A stretch of DNA of 6,677 nt, from contig JAGWXN010000184.1 in the NCBI GenBank assembly GCA_018969885.1, positions 1-6,677 of the forward strand. Direction: 5' to 3'. This stretch comes from Betaproteobacteria bacterium (lineage in GTDB: Bacteria; Pseudomonadota; Gammaproteobacteria; Burkholderiales; Burkholderiaceae). Position 1 is the first letter of the stretch. Each line of letters begins with the position of its first letter. The notes under the pieces were generated by a model. That model ran no database searches, was not told where the DNA came from, and was given only the letters and a program-made list of their open reading frames with translations. Shown in pieces: positions 5,173 through 6,677 of this stretch. A program made the position numbers and the translations under genes.

Positions 5173-6677
5173 ATGAACCACACCAGCCTTCGCGATCGCC
5201 TCTTTACCGCCCCCCCGCAGCCGGTGTGTGATGACATTCGACGCCTGCGCTACGCCCAGGCGAACGAGCAGACCGCCGATGACATCCGGCGCCGGCTCGC
5301 GCAGGCCTTCGCCTCGGTCGAACCCACCCCACACAGGTCGCTCCGGCAGCACGAATTTCTGTCAGCCATGCGGTGCGGCTTCATTCCCGGTGGTCGAATC
5401 CATGCCGCGGCTGGCACCCAAATCGCTGCGACGCTCATCAACTGCTTCGTTCAGCCGATCGCCCCCCAGCGCCGGGGTCGCGACGAACGTGGAAGGCCCG
5501 GCGTGGAAGAGGCGTTACGCGAGATGGCAAGTACGTTGCAGATGGGGGGCGGCGTCGGCGTCAACCTGAGCGATCTGCCGGCTCGCTCGATGGCGGATCA
5601 CACATCGGGCCTCGATCCAGTGAGCGTGATCATGAAGATGGAATCAAACGGGCGCAGCCTCGCCCGCACCGGGGCCCGACGTGCGGCACAAATGGCATTG
5701 CTCGATATCAATCATCCGGACATTCGTGCGGTGATCGATCTCAAGCGTCATCACCAACTGCAGACAGTCACGCTATCAGTCTGTATTCCGGATGCGTTCA
5801 TGCGATCGCTTGGATCCGATTCATACGGGCCAGATGCAGCTACACACCTGTGGGCACCGCTCCTTCAGGCCGCCTTCGACACCGGCAACCCCGGGGTGGT
5901 GTTCATCGATCAGGTGAACCGCGACAACAACCTCGGCGACATCGAGCATCTGCGTGCCTGCAATCCCTGTGGCGAACAGTATCTTCCCGACTACGGCGCC
6001 TGCGACCTGGGGAGCATTAACCTCACCCGCCTGATACGGCGACCCTTCACCCGAGCGGCAAGCGTGGACTTCGTCACCCTCGGCCAACTCGCCCGAGTTG
6101 CCGTTCGAGCGCTGGATAACGTGATCGAACTCACCCGCTGGCCGCTCGAGCAACAGGCGCGCGAGGCACGTCTCACCCGACGAATCGGTCTGGGTGTGAC
6201 GGGGCTCGCCGATGCGCTCATCATGCTGGGCCTGCGCTATGACCGCCAGGCAGGCCGCAATGCCGCCGCCACCATGCTTCGGACAATTCGTAATGCCGCC
6301 TACTGTGGTTCGGTGCAACTTGCAGTCGAGCGCGGCGCCTTTCCGCTCTTTGATGCCCATCGTCTGCTGAGCCCCCCCCACGCCGCATCGCGTCTACCCG
6401 GCTTCATCAGGCGGCGAATTGAAAAATATGGGCTCAGGAACTCGCACCTGCTTGCGATCGCGCCGGCCGGTACGATTTCCCTCGCGATGGCCGATAACGT
6501 TTCAAGTGGCATCGAACCGGTCTTCGCGCCACGGACGCTGCGGCGGATTACCATGCTCGATGGCAGCTTGATCATGCGGTCCGTCGACGATCATGCGCTA
6601 CGCCGCCTTCGCGCGCTACGCCCGGGCCGCAACGCGCTCCCCGAAGCCTGGTGTGACGCCTCGACGCTGCGCGCTAT
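5173..6677 (+). CDS. nrdJ: Adenosylcobalamin-dependent (class II) ribonucleotide reductase, N-terminal part
   Basis: NrdJ reduces ribonucleotides to deoxyribonucleotides, using adenosylcobalamin to generate a thiyl radical, so it needs no oxygen and no NrdB-type partner. The first 501 residues are visible and the frame runs off the right edge. No N-terminal ATP-cone is seen. Key elements in order: CGFIPGGRI; AAGT...LINCFVQP with redox Cys91; GGGVGV (125-130); TGARRAAQMAL...HPDI; GNPGVVFIDQVN; the active-site motif NPCGE with N264, C266 and E268; the second redox Cys277 in GACDLGSINLT, 11 residues after C266 as in Thermotoga NrdJ (C322/C333); and the phosphate-loop region APAGTIS near P431, ending DNVSSGIEPVF. 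ATG 5173 is the only start in a frame that opens after TGA 5161-5163; no good Shine-Dalgarno precedes it. Oddities are Ala432 where Thr is usual, and two long C runs. It is divergent from the ftsH/lon-like operon. Confidence 0.88.
   Translation, partial: MNHTSLRDRLFTAPPQPVCDDIRRLRYAQANEQTADDIRRRLAQAFASVEPTPHRSLRQHEFLSAMRCGFIPGGRIHAAAGTQIAATLINCFVQPIAPQRRGRDERGRPGVEEALREMASTLQMGGGVGVNLSDLPARSMADHTSGLDPVSVIMKMESNGRSLARTGARRAAQMALLDINHPDIRAVIDLKRHHQLQTVTLSVCIPDAFMRSLGSDSYGPDAATHLWAPLLQAAFDTGNPGVVFIDQVNRDNNLGDIEHLRACNPCGEQYLPDYGACDLGSINLTRLIRRPFTRAASVDFVTLGQLARVAVRALDNVIELTRWPLEQQAREARLTRRIGLGVTGLADALIMLGLRYDRQAGRNAAATMLRTIRNAAYCGSVQLAVERGAFPLFDAHRLLSPPHAASRLPGFIRRRIEKYGLRNSHLLAIAPAGTISLAMADNVSSGIEPVFAPRTLRRITMLDGSLIMRSVDDHALRRLRALRPGRNALPEAWCDASTLRA
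5210..5216 (+). repeat. Seven-C homopolymer in the nrdJ 5' end
   Basis: A run of seven C bases encodes part of the AlaProPro segment at residues 13-15 of NrdJ. The reading frame with homology continues after it. Loss of one C would fuse the downstream frame to a second ATG at 5160, so the exact N-terminus depends on this run being read correctly. Confidence 0.7.
6372..6379 (+). repeat. Eight-C homopolymer inside nrdJ
   Basis: Eight consecutive C bases span the end of a Ser codon, two Pro codons and the start of a His codon in LLSPPHAAS. Homologous NrdJ sequence continues in the same frame on both sides, so the gene is intact as given. The run is a potential site of replication slippage or sequencing error. 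Confidence 0.7.

Noticed and set aside
5373..6020. 215-codon plus-strand open frame overlapping nrdJ
   Set aside because: It is in another frame of nrdJ; the nrdJ frame carries the NPCGE, GGGVGV and redox cysteine motifs through the same interval.
5821..6381. 186-codon minus-strand open frame opposite nrdJ
   Set aside because: It is antisense to a strongly supported gene, with no recognisable motif and no ribosome binding site that stands out.

Overview
The window looks like chromosomal DNA from a GC-rich proteobacterium, most likely beta- or gammaproteobacterial. The evidence is the very Escherichia-like N-terminus of the ABC-F protein EttA, a cobalamin-dependent (class II) ribonucleotide reductase of the proteobacterial type, and tightly packed genes with GC-rich third positions. 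I see no tRNA, rRNA, CRISPR, insertion sequence or phage signature. About 98% of the window is coding.

Layout from left to right: (1) 1-312, minus strand, the first 104 codons of ettA, running off the left edge. (2) 362-757, plus strand, a complete 131-residue carboxymuconolactone decarboxylase family gene (PcaC-like), divergent from ettA across 49 bp. (3) 768-3206, minus strand, a complete 812-residue Lon-family (S16) protease of the AAA_32/YcbZ type, convergent with the pcaC-like gene with 10 bp between stop codons. (4) 3206-5128, minus strand, a complete FtsH (M41) membrane protease just upstream of the Lon-like gene. The two share one base in a TGATG stop/start overlap, so they form a two-gene protease operon transcribed ftsH then lon-like. 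(5) 5173-6677, plus strand, the first 501 codons of nrdJ, divergent from the ftsH operon and running off the right edge.

The coherent unit is the ftsH/lon-like pair: a membrane-anchored ATP-dependent zinc protease followed by a soluble Lon-type serine protease, with all visible proteolytic residues intact (HEMGH plus Asp in FtsH; Ser654/Lys697 in the Lon-like protein). The Lon-like protein has a degenerate P-loop. Together they suggest a dedicated protein quality-control module that need not be the cell's main FtsH/Lon set, because none of the usual ftsH neighbours (ftsJ, folP, glmM) is present. NrdJ makes deoxyribonucleotides with adenosylcobalamin and shares only a short 5' region with the protease operon. 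EttA tunes translation elongation to ATP level. The PcaC-like protein would act in aromatic catabolism, but no other catabolic gene is visible.

I do not see a clearly undescribed system. The most useful leads are the translationally coupled FtsH-Lon pair, its divergence from nrdJ, the altered Lon P-loop, and the unclear ftsH start site.
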